64,000 bases of DNA, taken from Azospirillum thiophilum. GTDB lineage: Bacteria; Pseudomonadota; Alphaproteobacteria; Azospirillales; Azospirillaceae. Shown one piece after another: positions 1 to 8,183 of this stretch (position 1 is the stretch's first letter; the number at the start of each line of letters is the position of its first letter). The position numbers and the translations under genes were made by a program. The notes under the pieces were generated by a model. The model made no database searches and was not told the DNA's origin. It was given only the letters and a program-made list of their open reading frames with translations. Where the stretch lies: NCBI RefSeq assembly GCF_001305595.1, contig NZ_CP012404.1, positions 186,001-250,000 of the forward strand, in the 5' to 3' direction.

Positions 1-850
1 GCGAATCGAGGAAGACGTCCACCGCCGGCACCTGACCGGTGTCGAACAGGCAGTCGAGGTCGTAGAGCAGCTCCTGCGTGCGCTCAACCGCGAAGGCCGG
101 GATCAGCAGCACGCCGCCGGCCGCCAGCGCCGCCGTCACCTCCGCCCGTAACACCGCCTGCCGCCCGGCCTCGTCGAGGTCGGTGCGGTCGCGGTCGCCG
201 TAGGTGGTCTCCAGCACCATCCAGTCGGGCCGCTCGGGGCCGTCGGCGTCGGCGTGGAAGCTCTTGCCGCCGGGGCCGAGGTCGCCGGAGAACAGGATGC
301 GGGTCGGTTCCGCGCCCCCGTCCATGGCTTCGATCTCGATGGAGGCGGATCCCAGGATGTGGCCGGCCTGCCAGAAGCGGGCGCGCAGGCCCGGCAGGAT
401 CTGGACCCAGCGGTCGTACTCGACCCGGCGCAGCCGGCGCAGGCTGCGGATGGCGTCGTCCTGGGTGTAGATCGGCTGGACGGCGGCCCGGCCGCGCTGG
501 CGGTTGCGGCGGTTCAGCCGCTCCACCTCGCCCTCCTGGATATAGCCGCTGTCGGGCAGCATGTAGTCCAGCAGGTCGACCGTGCCGCCGGTGGCGAATA
601 TTCGGCCGCGGAAGCCCAGCCGCGTCAGCTTGGGCAGCAGGCCGGAATGGTCGATGTGGGCATGGGTCAGCAGCACCGCCCGGATCGCGGCGGGGTCGAA
701 GGGGAAGGGGCGGTAGTTCAGCTCCCGGATCGTCTTGGTGCCCTGGAACATGCCGCAATCGATCAGCACGTCGCCCTCGGGCGTCGACAGGCGGAAGCAG
801 GAGCCGGTCACCGTTCCGGCGGCGCCGTGGAAGGTCAGCGACAGGGACAT
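1..850 (-). CDS. MBL-fold exonuclease/metallohydrolase (RNA-processing type), C-terminus cut off
   Basis: The reading frame opens at an ATG at 850 and runs off the left edge, so about 283 N-terminal residues are visible. The metal-binding motif THAHIDHSG lies near residue 55, followed by CPSF73-like features: a histidine in the segment AGHILGSAS and the segment LFSGDLG. Proteins of this metallo-beta-lactamase/beta-CASP family are zinc-dependent nucleases acting on RNA or DNA in the cytoplasm. AAGGAG precedes the ATG. The phosphorylase gene upstream (1036-2544) reads in the same direction, 185 bases away across a symmetric repeat, so the two may be co-transcribed. The exact substrate cannot be read from the sequence, and the missing C-terminus would hold the beta-CASP/RNA-specificity part. 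Confidence 0.85.
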   Translation of the reverse strand, partial: MSLSLTFHGAAGTVTGSCFRLSTPEGDVLIDCGMFQGTKTIRELNYRPFPFDPAAIRAVLLTHAHIDHSGLLPKLTRLGFRGRIFATGGTVDLLDYMLPDSGYIQEGEVERLNRRNRQRGRAAVQPIYTQDDAIRSLRRLRRVEYDRWVQILPGLRARFWQAGHILGSASIEIEAMDGGAEPTRILFSGDLGPGGKSFHADADGPERPDWMVLETTYGDRDRTDLDEAGRQAVLRAEVTAALAAGGVLLIPAFAVERTQELLYDLDCLFDTGQVPAVDVFLDS

Positions 851-875
851 CGGAAGGCTCCTTCTTCTGAACATT

Positions 876-1028
876 CCCTCTCCCGTCTCGGGAGAGGGAA
901 GGGGCCCGCCGCGAAGCGGTGGGAAGGGTGAGGGGTGATCGAAGGAACCATGCGGTTCTCAATTCCCGCACTGCCCCTCACCCTCCCCACTTCGTGGGTC
1001 CCCTCCCTCTCCCGGGGCGGGAGAGGGC
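876..1028. repeat. Mirror-symmetric intergenic repeat, family A copy 1
   Basis: The left arm (876-937) and right arm (972-1028) are inverted copies of each other. Each arm holds a small hairpin CTCTCCCG/CGGGAGAG and a second one (CCGCGAAGCGG on the left, CCCACTTCGTGGG on the right), then GGGTGAGGGG. The arms can form separate hairpins or one long one. A sister copy is at 42879-43026. It sits between two genes read in the same direction. Confidence 0.85.
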
Positions 1029-1035
1029 ATTGTTG

Positions 1036-2544
1036 TCACCCCACCACCACCCCGCTGTCGTCCGCCGCAAAGGCCTGGGCGAAGGTGAAGTCGGCGTTGG
1101 TGCCGGCATGGATGCGGTAGAGCGGTTCGCCCCGGCGCACGCGCTCGCCGACCTTGCGCAGCAGGTCGATGCCCGCGCCCTTGTCGTTGGGGGCGCCGGC
1201 CAGCCGCGCGATGCGGGCGAGGCGGTAGCAGTCGAGCGAGGCGACCACCCCGTCGGCCGGGGCCGCGACCTCGGCGACCAGCGTGCCGAGGGTCGCCACC
1301 GCGGGCGGCGGTCCCTGCATGGCGATGATCCTCTCCATGGTGGCGAGCGCGGCGCCGGACTCCAGCAGGTTGCGCGCCCGGCTGCATCCCGCTCCGCCGC
1401 GCACCGCCGGGTCGAATTCCAGGATGCGGCCGGCCAGCAGCAGGGCGCGCTCCCTGAGGTCGGCCGGGGCGGCGGGATCGTTGCGCAGCACCGCCATGAC
1501 GTCGCGCGCCTCCAGAACCGGGCCGATGCCGCGCCCGACCGGCTGCGAGCCGTCGGTGACCGCCACCTCCAGCGTCAGGCCGAGCCGGTCGCCGACATGC
1601 TCGAACAGCTTGCGCAGCCGCACCGCCTCGCCCGCATTGCGGATCTTGGCGCTGGGGCCGACCGGGATGTCGATCAGCAGATGGGTGGAGCCGGCCGCCA
1701 CCTTCTTCGACAGGATGGAGGCGACCAGCTGTTCGCGGGTGTCGATGGCCAGCGGCCGTTCGACCGAGATCAGGATGTCGTCGGCCGGCGACAGCCGGAC
1801 ATGGCCGCCCCACACCAGGCAGCCCTTGGCCTCGCGCACCAGCGCCTGCATGCGCTCGACAGGAATGTCGACGTTGGCCAGCACCTCCATGGTGTCGGCG
1901 GTGCCGGCGGGCGAGGTGATGGCGCGCGACGAGGTCTTCGGGATCGGCAGGCCGTGGGCGGCGACGATCGGCACGACGATCATCGAGGTGCGGTTGCCGG
2001 GGATGCCGCCGATGCAATGCTTGTCGGCGATGGTCCGCGGCAGCCCGCCAAGGCCGTCAAGGCCGTCCCAGCTCAGCCGGGTGCCGGCGGCGATCATGGC
2101 GCGGGTCAGGCCCAGCACCTCCGCCGTGGTCATGAAGCTGGCGCAGGCGATCAGGAAGGCGGCGATCTCGATCTTGGAATAGCGCAGGTCGGTGACGTCG
2201 CGGATGATCGCGGCCAACTGCGCGTCGTCCAGGGCGGCGCCGCCGACCTTGGCGCGCACCAGCTCGAAGCTTTCCGGCGGGGTGGGCGGCACCAGATGCA
2301 CCGCCGATCCGGCGGCCAGCCCGAGCCGGCGGAAGGCCGGGGCCGAGAGGCCGATCTCGTCCGGGCCGACGATGGTATCGTCATCGACGATGTTCAGCAC
2401 GGCCAGCAGGGAGCGGCCGTCGTTCCGCACCTCCACCCGCCCCAGCCCGAGGAAATCCTCGACATGGTAGCGGGTGCAGCGCCGGTTGAGGAAGGCGACA
2501 TTCTCCCGGACGGTGTCGATCGCCAGATGTCGGAGCGTCAGCAT
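1036..2544 (-). CDS. Archaeal-type thymidine/AMP phosphorylase family protein
   Basis: A 502-residue protein of the long, archaeal-type nucleoside phosphorylase family (about 500 residues, against about 440 for ordinary DeoA). The phosphate and substrate motif KTSSRAITSPAGTADTMEVL is near residue 205 and is preceded by KHCIGGIPGNRTSMIVVPIV. The N-terminal 80 residues form the extra small domain seen in archaeal AMP phosphorylases. Family members perform phosphorolysis of thymidine or of nucleoside 5'-monophosphates, giving ribose-1,5-bisphosphate in archaea. Which reaction the bacterial branch performs is not settled by the sequence. Its neighbour is an MBL-fold nuclease, which suggests a nucleic-acid or nucleotide salvage unit (inference). 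Confidence 0.82.
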   Translation of the reverse strand: MLTLRHLAIDTVRENVAFLNRRCTRYHVEDFLGLGRVEVRNDGRSLLAVLNIVDDDTIVGPDEIGLSAPAFRRLGLAAGSAVHLVPPTPPESFELVRAKVGGAALDDAQLAAIIRDVTDLRYSKIEIAAFLIACASFMTTAEVLGLTRAMIAAGTRLSWDGLDGLGGLPRTIADKHCIGGIPGNRTSMIVVPIVAAHGLPIPKTSSRAITSPAGTADTMEVLANVDIPVERMQALVREAKGCLVWGGHVRLSPADDILISVERPLAIDTREQLVASILSKKVAAGSTHLLIDIPVGPSAKIRNAGEAVRLRKLFEHVGDRLGLTLEVAVTDGSQPVGRGIGPVLEARDVMAVLRNDPAAPADLRERALLLAGRILEFDPAVRGGAGCSRARNLLESGAALATMERIIAMQGPPPAVATLGTLVAEVAAPADGVVASLDCYRLARIARLAGAPNDKGAGIDLLRKVGERVRRGEPLYRIHAGTNADFTFAQAFAADDSGVVVG

Positions 2545-2668
2545 GCCCCACAGTCTACGCCCGGCCCTGCCGGTCTGAGACGCGGAGCCTGCGCGGCAGC
2601 CATGCCGGCCGCCGGGCTCCGCGGTTGATCCGGATCATTGGCGGGCCGGAGGGGATGTGGTTCAGGGG

Positions 2669-2825
2669 TGCGGCGTCTTGCCCCTTCCCTAACCCTCCCC
2701 CACCTTCGGTGGGAGAGGGAACCGTTGCCGTACTTCTGCAAAGCTCCTACCCCCTCTCCCGTGATCGGACCGGCCTTCGGCCGGCCGAGAGCGGGGGAGG
2801 GATGGGGAGGGGGCAAGACGCCGCA
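2669..2825. repeat. Mirror-symmetric intergenic repeat, family B copy 1
   Basis: The element is bounded by perfect inverted ends, TGCGGCGTCTTGCCCC (2669-2684) and GGGGCAAGACGCCGCA (2810-2825). Inside are the typical units CCCTAACCCTCCCCC plus a GGTGGGAGAGGG hairpin on the left and a GAGCGGGGGAGGGATGGGGA unit on the right. An extra palindrome, CCGGCCTTCGGCCGG, lies at 2770-2784. The rest of the 2545-2830 gap shows nothing else. The neighbours (LacI-type regulator and phosphorylase) both read on the minus strand. Confidence 0.85.
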
Positions 2826-2830
2826 ACCCC

Positions 2831-3895
2831 TCAGGTGCTCTCCCGCGCGATGAAGGTCAGCCCCAGGTCGAGCTGGCGTTGCACCGGCTCCTTGCCGTCC
2901 ATCAGGTCGATGAGCATGGCGGCGGCATGGCGGCCGATGGCGTAGCGCGGCGTGGCGACGGTGGTCAGGGTCGGGGTCGTCCAGGCCGAGGCCGGCAGGT
3001 CGTTGAAGCCGGCGACGGCGAGCTGGCCGGGCACGCGGATGCCGCGGCGCTGGCACTGGAACAGCGCGCCCTGCGCCAGGTCGTCGTTGCAGAAGAACAC
3101 GGCGTCGCAGTCGCTGTTCTCGGCCATCAGCCGGTCGATCATCGCCGCCCCAAGATGGATGGAGGAGGGGTCGGGCAGGCGCCACACCCGCTTCTCGTCA
3201 TACAGGCCGGCCTCCTCCAGCGCGCGGCGGTAGCCGTCCAGGCGGGCGAGCGTTCGGGGGTCGAGCTGCACCGCGACGAAGCCGATGCGGCGGTAGCCGC
3301 GCTCCAGCAGGTGGGTGGTCATCAGCCGGCCGCCCTCTTCCTGCGAACAGCCGACGCTGAGGCTGTCGGGATCGTCCAGCAGCTCCATCATGTGGACGGT
3401 CGGGCTGCTCAGCGCCGACAGGTAGGTGCGGGCGATCTCGGTGTGGTCGGTGCCGGTCAGCAGGATGCCGTCGGGCTGGAACTGCAGGTAGGTGCGGATC
3501 AGCCGCTCCTCCTCCTCCGGGGAATAGTGGGTGACGCCGATCAGGGCGCGGTAGCCGCGCGGCAGCAGCATGTCGTGGATGCCGGCCAGCGTCTCGACAA
3601 AGACCATGTTGGTCATCGACGGGATCAGCACCGCCACCGTCATCGAGCGCGCCGACGCCAGCGCGCTGGCCGCCTGGTTCGGCACGTAGCCCATCGACTG
3701 GGCGGTGTCGAGGATGCGCTGGCGCAGCTCCGGCATCACCAGCTCCGGCCGCTTGAAGGCGCGCGACACGGTGATGGCGCTGACGCCCACCCGTTCCGCC
3801 ACGTCCGCCATCGTCGCGCGCCCGGTGCGCGAGGAGCGCGGCTTGCGCGTCTTGACCGTCAGGGGGGGCACCCGATCACCGCCATGCGTCGTCAC
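2831..3895 (-). CDS. LacI-family transcriptional regulator of gluconate use (GntR-like)
   Basis: A LacI/GalR repressor. The N-terminal helix-turn-helix ATMADVAERVGVSAITVSRA resembles E. coli GntR and is followed by a periplasmic-binding-like effector domain (for example VAVLIPSMTNMVFVETLAG and GFNDLPASAWTTPTLTTVATP). The start is taken as GTG at 3895, because AAGGACGG precedes it at good distance; an in-frame TTG at 3913 and an ATG at 3811 are alternatives. The gene is divergent from gluconokinase and the TRAP transporter, with two LacI-type palindromes between them. It therefore probably represses that operon, and perhaps itself, with gluconate or 6-phosphogluconate as effector (inference). 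Confidence 0.85.
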   Translation of the reverse strand: MTTHGGDRVPPLTVKTRKPRSSRTGRATMADVAERVGVSAITVSRAFKRPELVMPELRQRILDTAQSMGYVPNQAASALASARSMTVAVLIPSMTNMVFVETLAGIHDMLLPRGYRALIGVTHYSPEEEERLIRTYLQFQPDGILLTGTDHTEIARTYLSALSSPTVHMMELLDDPDSLSVGCSQEEGGRLMTTHLLERGYRRIGFVAVQLDPRTLARLDGYRRALEEAGLYDEKRVWRLPDPSSIHLGAAMIDRLMAENSDCDAVFFCNDDLAQGALFQCQRRGIRVPGQLAVAGFNDLPASAWTTPTLTTVATPRYAIGRHAAAMLIDLMDGKEPVQRQLDLGLTFIAREST

Positions 3896-4071
3896 GAGGG
3901 TCCGTCCTTCCAATTCCGGCCGGCGCGACGAAGGGTCGCGCGGACCGGCTGATTACAGTCCCGTATCATGGGCCACAAGAGCCGCCGGCGTCGCAGGGCC
4001 TTCGCCCGCATCCTCCGGCTCCGTTCCTCAGTTCGTCCGCAACTCAAACAAAACTCTTTACCGGCGTCAAG

Positions 4072-4083
4072 GTTAGCGCTAAC
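4072..4083. promoter_or_regulatory. LacI-type operator 1, GTTAGCGCTAAC
   Basis: A perfect 12-base palindrome with the central CG typical of LacI-family operators. It sits in the 354-base divergent region (3896-4249) between the regulator and gluconokinase. A second, nearly identical site lies 87 bases further on. No other feature was recognised in this gap. Confidence 0.7.
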
Positions 4084-4158
4084 AGTATCGCCATCTCGCC
4101 TGGACGTCATCCACGCATTCCGGCCTATGGGCTGTGAAGCAATAGGTGACCTTGCGAT

Positions 4159-4170
4159 GATAGCGCTAAC
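4159..4170. promoter_or_regulatory. LacI-type operator 2, GATAGCGCTAAC
   Basis: This differs from operator 1 by one base. It lies about 80 bases upstream of the gntK start, which also argues against longer gntK start choices that would place the operator inside the gene. Confidence 0.68.
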
Positions 4171-4249
4171 ATTGATATGTCAGTGCGCGGCGGTGTCGCA
4201 ACGACGCTGCGATGCCGCCGCGCACCCGGGAATCGGGAACAAAAGGCTC

Positions 4250-4897
4250 ATGAACGGTCCCCCCATTGTGCCGCCCCTTGTGCAGTCCGCCGGGGCGCCG
4301 TCCGCCGCGCCGCCGCCCGCCGCCCCGCCGGTCGTCGTGGTGATGGGCGTGGCCGGCTGCGGCAAGTCCAGTGTCGGCCAAGGCCTGGCCGATGCGCTGG
4401 GTGTCGGGTTCGTCGAAGGCGACGCGCATCATCCGCCGGCCAACATCGCCAAGATGTCGTCCGGCATCCCGCTGACCGACGCCGACCGCGACGGCTGGCT
4501 GGGCACGCTGGCCGGCTTCATCGCCGATGCCGACCGCGAGGGCCGCGGGCTGGTGGTCGCCTGTTCGGCGCTGAAGCGGCGCTATCGCGACCGGCTGCGC
4601 GGCGACAGCGGGAAGGTGGTGTTCCTGCATCTGTTCGGCGACAAGGCGCTGATCCTGTCGCGCATGGGGGCCCGCACCGCCCATTTCATGCCGACGGCCC
4701 TGGTCGACAGCCAGTTCGCCGACCTGGAACCGCCGGCCGAGGACGAGTGCGTCCTGTCCTATGAGGTGACGCTGCCGGCCGATGCCATCGTCGCCGATGC
4801 GTATGCCCGCCTGACCGGTGGCTGTGACAAAGCAAATAGTGGCGGCGCGGCCGCTGGGCCAAGGAATGGCGGCGTAGCCGCCGGGAGGAACGCATGA
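4250..4897 (+). CDS. gntK: Gluconokinase
   Basis: A 215-residue cytoplasmic kinase that phosphorylates D-gluconate with ATP to 6-phosphogluconate. The Walker A motif GVAGCGKSS is near residue 36. Other family landmarks are EGDAHHPPANIAKMSSGIPL, ACSALKRRYRD and the lid/binding segment MGARTAHFMPTALVDSQFADLE. The first 30 residues are a Pro/Ala-rich leader not usual for the family, so a later start remains possible. ATG 4250 was chosen because the frame further upstream runs through an operator. The gene ends in ATGA overlap with the TRAP small subunit, so the kinase and transporter form one transcription unit. Confidence 0.92.
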   Translation: MNGPPIVPPLVQSAGAPSAAPPPAAPPVVVVMGVAGCGKSSVGQGLADALGVGFVEGDAHHPPANIAKMSSGIPLTDADRDGWLGTLAGFIADADREGRGLVVACSALKRRYRDRLRGDSGKVVFLHLFGDKALILSRMGARTAHFMPTALVDSQFADLEPPAEDECVLSYEVTLPADAIVADAYARLTGGCDKANSGGAAAGPRNGGVAAGRNA

Positions 4898-5484
4898 AAC
4901 GCGTGGCGGATCTGCTGGAGCGGATCACCGAATGGATCATGGCGCTGATGCTGGCGGTCATGGTCGGTCTTGTCTTCGGCAACGTCGTCCTGCGCTACAT
5001 CTTCAACAGCGGCATCGTCGCGGCTGAAGAGATCGCGCGGCTGATGTTCGTGTGGCTGGTGTTCCTGGGCGCCACCGTGGCGCTGCGCCACCAGCGCCAT
5101 CTGGGGCTGGAGATCCTGCAGAGCCGCCTGCCGGCCAAGGTGCGCCGCATCTGCGCGGTGATCGCGCATCTGCTGATGCTGTACGCCCTGTGGCTGTTCA
5201 TACAGGGCAGCTGGATCCAGCTGCTGATCGGCATGGAGACCTTCTCCACCGTCCTGCGCTTCCCCATGGCCTTCTACGCCGCCGCCGGCTTCTTCCCGGC
5301 CATCGCCATGGCGCTGACCGTGCTGACCAACCTGTGGAAGATCGTCACCGACCAGCCGGACGCCCGCGTTCCCGGCGATCCCGACACGACGCTGGACCAT
5401 CCGGAGTCGCACGGCCCCGCGGTGGCGCCGCCGGCGCCGGCACCGGGCGTCCAGGGCGGCAAAACCGCCGCCGCCAAGCACTGA
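4894..5484 (+). CDS. TRAP transporter small membrane subunit (DctQ type)
   Basis: A 196-residue inner-membrane protein with the four hydrophobic segments of DctQ proteins (about residues 13-35, 50-68, 85-105 and 125-148) and the family signature AEEIARLMFVWLVFLGATVALRHQRH, here around residues 42-67. It pairs with the large subunit at 5537. The last 45 residues are a soluble Pro/Ala-rich tail. It overlaps gntK by four bases. The context points to gluconate or a related sugar acid as substrate (inference). Confidence 0.88.
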   Translation: MKRVADLLERITEWIMALMLAVMVGLVFGNVVLRYIFNSGIVAAEEIARLMFVWLVFLGATVALRHQRHLGLEILQSRLPAKVRRICAVIAHLLMLYALWLFIQGSWIQLLIGMETFSTVLRFPMAFYAAAGFFPAIAMALTVLTNLWKIVTDQPDARVPGDPDTTLDHPESHGPAVAPPAPAPGVQGGKTAAAKH

Positions 5485-5536
5485 ACCCAGTCCCCAAGAC
5501 AAACGTCGCAAGACTTCTGCGGACGGAGACGCCGCC

Positions 5537-6814
5537 ATGACGCTCACCATTTTCCTGGGTTCGCTGTTCGGCTTCATGCTGCTCGGCATGCCCATCGCCT
5601 TCGCGCTGATGCTGACCGGCGTCGCGCTGATGGTCCACCTCGACTTCTTCGACGCCCAGCTGGTCGCCCAGAACATGCTGAGCGGCGCCGACAACTACCC
5701 GCTGATGGCGGTGCCCTTCTTCATCCTGGCCGGCGAGCTGATGAATGCCGGCGGCATCTCCCAGCGCATCATCAACCTGGCGGTCAGCCTGGTCGGCCAC
5801 ATCAAGGGCGGCCTCGGCTACGTCACCATCGGCGCGTCGGTGATGCTGGCCAGCCTGTCCGGCTCGGCCATCGCCGACACCGCGGCGCTCGCCACCCTGC
5901 TGATCCCGATGATGCGCGACCACGGCTATCCGGTGCCGCGCTCGGCCGGCCTGATCGCGTCGGGCGGCATCATCGCCCCGATCATCCCGCCCAGCATGCC
6001 CTTCATCATCTTCGGCGTGACCACCAACACCTCGATCAGCGCGCTGTTCATGGCCGGCATCGTGCCCGGCCTGCTGATGGGCATCGGCCTGGTCGGCGCC
6101 TGGATGTTCGTGGTGCGCGACATGACGGTGAAGCTGCAGCCCAAGGCGAGCGGGCGCGAGCGGCTGAAGGCGCTGGGCGACGGCGTGTGGGCGCTGGCCC
6201 TGCCGGTCATCATCATCGGCGGCCTGCGCGGCGGCATCTTCACGCCGACCGAGGCCGCGGTGGTCGCCGCCGTCTATTCGCTGTTCGTCGCGCTGTTCGT
6301 CTACCGTCAGGTGACGCTGCCGCAGCTGGTCCCGCTGCTGGTCCAGGCGGCGCGCACCACGGCGACGGTGATGTTCCTGTGCGCCGCGGCGCTGGTGTCG
6401 TCCTACATGGTGACGCTGGCCGACCTGCCGCAGCAGATGACCGAGCTGCTGGCCCCGCTGATGGACCATCCGAAGTTGCTGATGCTGGCCATCGCCTTCC
6501 TGCTGCTGGCCGTCGGCACGGTGATGGACCTGACGCCGACCATCCTGGTGCTCGGCCCGGTCCTGACCCCGCTGGCGATCAAGGCCGGCATCGACCCCGC
6601 CTATTTCGGCGTGATGTTCGTCCTGGTCGGCACGCTGGGCCTGATCCATCCGCCGGTCTGCACGGTGCTGAACGTGGTGTGCGGCGTCGCCCGCATCTCG
6701 CTGGAAAGCGCCACCAAGGGCATCTGGCCCTTCCTTTTGACCTACATCGTCCTGCTGGGCCTGCTGATCGCCGTGCCGGAGATCGTCACCGTCCCGCTGC
6801 ACATGTTCCACTGA
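5537..6814 (+). CDS. TRAP transporter large permease (DctM type)
   Basis: A 425-residue, strongly hydrophobic protein of about 12 membrane segments, the usual size for DctM. Recognisable blocks are GMPIAFALMLTGVALM near the start, NYPLMAVPFFILAGELMNAGG, SLSGSAIADTAAL and GGIIAPIIPPSMPFIIFGV. It is the sodium- or proton-coupled translocating subunit. It follows the small subunit by 52 bases and precedes the binding protein by 49 bases, with GGAG before the ATG. Confidence 0.92.
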   Translation: MTLTIFLGSLFGFMLLGMPIAFALMLTGVALMVHLDFFDAQLVAQNMLSGADNYPLMAVPFFILAGELMNAGGISQRIINLAVSLVGHIKGGLGYVTIGASVMLASLSGSAIADTAALATLLIPMMRDHGYPVPRSAGLIASGGIIAPIIPPSMPFIIFGVTTNTSISALFMAGIVPGLLMGIGLVGAWMFVVRDMTVKLQPKASGRERLKALGDGVWALALPVIIIGGLRGGIFTPTEAAVVAAVYSLFVALFVYRQVTLPQLVPLLVQAARTTATVMFLCAAALVSSYMVTLADLPQQMTELLAPLMDHPKLLMLAIAFLLLAVGTVMDLTPTILVLGPVLTPLAIKAGIDPAYFGVMFVLVGTLGLIHPPVCTVLNVVCGVARISLESATKGIWPFLLTYIVLLGLLIAVPEIVTVPLHMFH

Positions 6815-6863
6815 CCCTCGAAGACCAATCACAACGAAACGCCTGAAGAAGGGAGTCCCCACC

Positions 6864-7883
6864 ATGTTCCGCAAGCTTCTGCTCGCCACCGGCCTCGCCG
6901 CCGCCCTGCTCGCCCCGGTCGCCGCCGCGACGACCGCCTCGGCGCAGGAGGTCAAGACCCGCATCATCCGCTTCGGCTACGGCCTGTCGGAAAGCAGCAA
7001 CCAGGGCCGCGCCGTCAAGTTCCTCGCCGAGGAGATGTCCAAGCGCAGCGGCGGCAAGTTCAAGATGAAGGGCTTCGGCGACGCCAGCCTGGGCAGCGAC
7101 ATCCAGATGCAGAACGCCCTGATCGGCGGCGCGCAGGAGATGATGGTGGGCTCCACCGCCACGCTCGTCGGCATCGTCAAGGATTTCGGTGTCTACGACC
7201 TGCCCTTCCTGTTCAACAACGAGAAGGAGGCCGACGCCGTCCTCGACGGCCCGTTCGGCGAGAAGCTGCTGAAGGCGCTGAACGACAAGGGTCTTGTCGG
7301 GCTGGTCTATTGGGAGAACGGCTTCCGCAACCTGACCAACAGCAAGCGGCCGATCACCAAGATCGAGGACATGGGTGGCATCAAGCTGCGCGTGATGCAG
7401 AACCCGGTCTACATCGACATGTTCAACCGCTTTGGCGCCAACGCGGTGCCGCTGGCCTTCTCCGAGCTGTTCACCGCGCTGGAGACCGGCACGGTCGACG
7501 GCCAGGAGAATCCGGTCACCACCATCCAGTCCTCCAAGTTCTATGAAGTCCAGAAGTACCTGACCATCTCCCGCCACGTCTACAGCCCGTGGATCGTGCT
7601 GGCCAGCAAGCGCTGGTACGACGGCCTGTCGGCCGACGAGAAGAAGATCCTGAACGAGTCCGCCGTCGCCTCGCGCGAGTTCGAGCGCAAGGACAGCCGC
7701 GACGCCTCGGCGCAGAGCGTGGCCTACCTGAAGGAGAAGGGCATGCAGATCAACGAGCTGAGCCCGGCCGAGCTGGACCGCATGCGCGAGATGGTCAAGC
7801 CCGCCTTCGACAAGTATGCCGCCGAGGGTGGTGCCGACGTCCTGAAGGACATCCAGGCCGCCATCGCCGCCGCCCGCAAGTAA
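6864..7883 (+). CDS. TRAP transporter substrate-binding protein (DctP type)
   Basis: A 339-residue periplasmic binding protein. The signal peptide ends near residue 28 (ATTASAQ). The DctP fold shows FGYGLSESSNQGRAVKFLAE, the ligand-helix region GGIKLRVMQNPVYIDMFNRF (about residues 172-191), whose arginine normally binds the substrate carboxylate, and ALETGTVDGQENP. GAAGGGAG precedes the ATG. It is the last gene of the gntK/TRAP operon, followed by a strong terminator. Gluconate is the probable ligand from context only. Confidence 0.92.
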   Translation: MFRKLLLATGLAAALLAPVAAATTASAQEVKTRIIRFGYGLSESSNQGRAVKFLAEEMSKRSGGKFKMKGFGDASLGSDIQMQNALIGGAQEMMVGSTATLVGIVKDFGVYDLPFLFNNEKEADAVLDGPFGEKLLKALNDKGLVGLVYWENGFRNLTNSKRPITKIEDMGGIKLRVMQNPVYIDMFNRFGANAVPLAFSELFTALETGTVDGQENPVTTIQSSKFYEVQKYLTISRHVYSPWIVLASKRWYDGLSADEKKILNESAVASREFERKDSRDASAQSVAYLKEKGMQINELSPAELDRMREMVKPAFDKYAAEGGADVLKDIQAAIAAARK

Positions 7884-7910
7884 GCAACGACGCCGCAGCA
7901 CCGATGACGG

Positions 7911-7946
7911 AAGGGGCGGTCCGGAAAGCCGGGCCGCCCCTTTTCC
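7911..7946 (+). terminator. Intrinsic terminator of the gntK-TRAP operon
   Basis: A GC-rich hairpin, GGGGCGGTCCGG / CCGGGCCGCCCC (one bulge pair), is followed directly by TTTTCC. It starts 30 bases after the binding-protein stop codon. Confidence 0.85.
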
Positions 7947-8060
7947 TTATCCCATTGGGGCGGCAGGTGAAGTGCGGTCGGAGATGCAAGGGATATGACC
8001 GGTATGGAGTGGCGAAATACCATTGTTGTTATTGAGCACTGATATTTCAGAACGCAGAAC

Positions 8061-8079
8061 GATTATGATAATCGTTATC
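8061..8079. promoter_or_regulatory. Fur box upstream of chemoreceptor gene
   Basis: GATTATGATAATCGTTATC agrees with the classical 19-base Fur consensus at 17 of 19 positions and is embedded in a perfect palindrome (AACGATTAT G ATAATCGTT, 8058-8076). About 20 bases downstream is TATAAA (8098-8103), a plausible -10 element, which would place the box over the -35 region. The chemoreceptor start is about 100 bases away. The surrounding 8030-8160 stretch is clearly more AT-rich than the genes. Confidence 0.72.
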
Positions 8080-8183
8080 CGCGCTCCTTGTGACACTTAT
8101 AAAATTTTATCTTCTTTTTCTGGACGCAACCCCGTGCATCAGGCGATGGTAATACGTCGAGTCGGCTATGGATGGGGTTTGCG

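Noticed and set aside
254..931. Long plus-strand open frames opposite real genes (here and throughout)
   Set aside because: They mirror the codon pattern of the true minus-strand genes in GC-rich DNA and show no family motifs.
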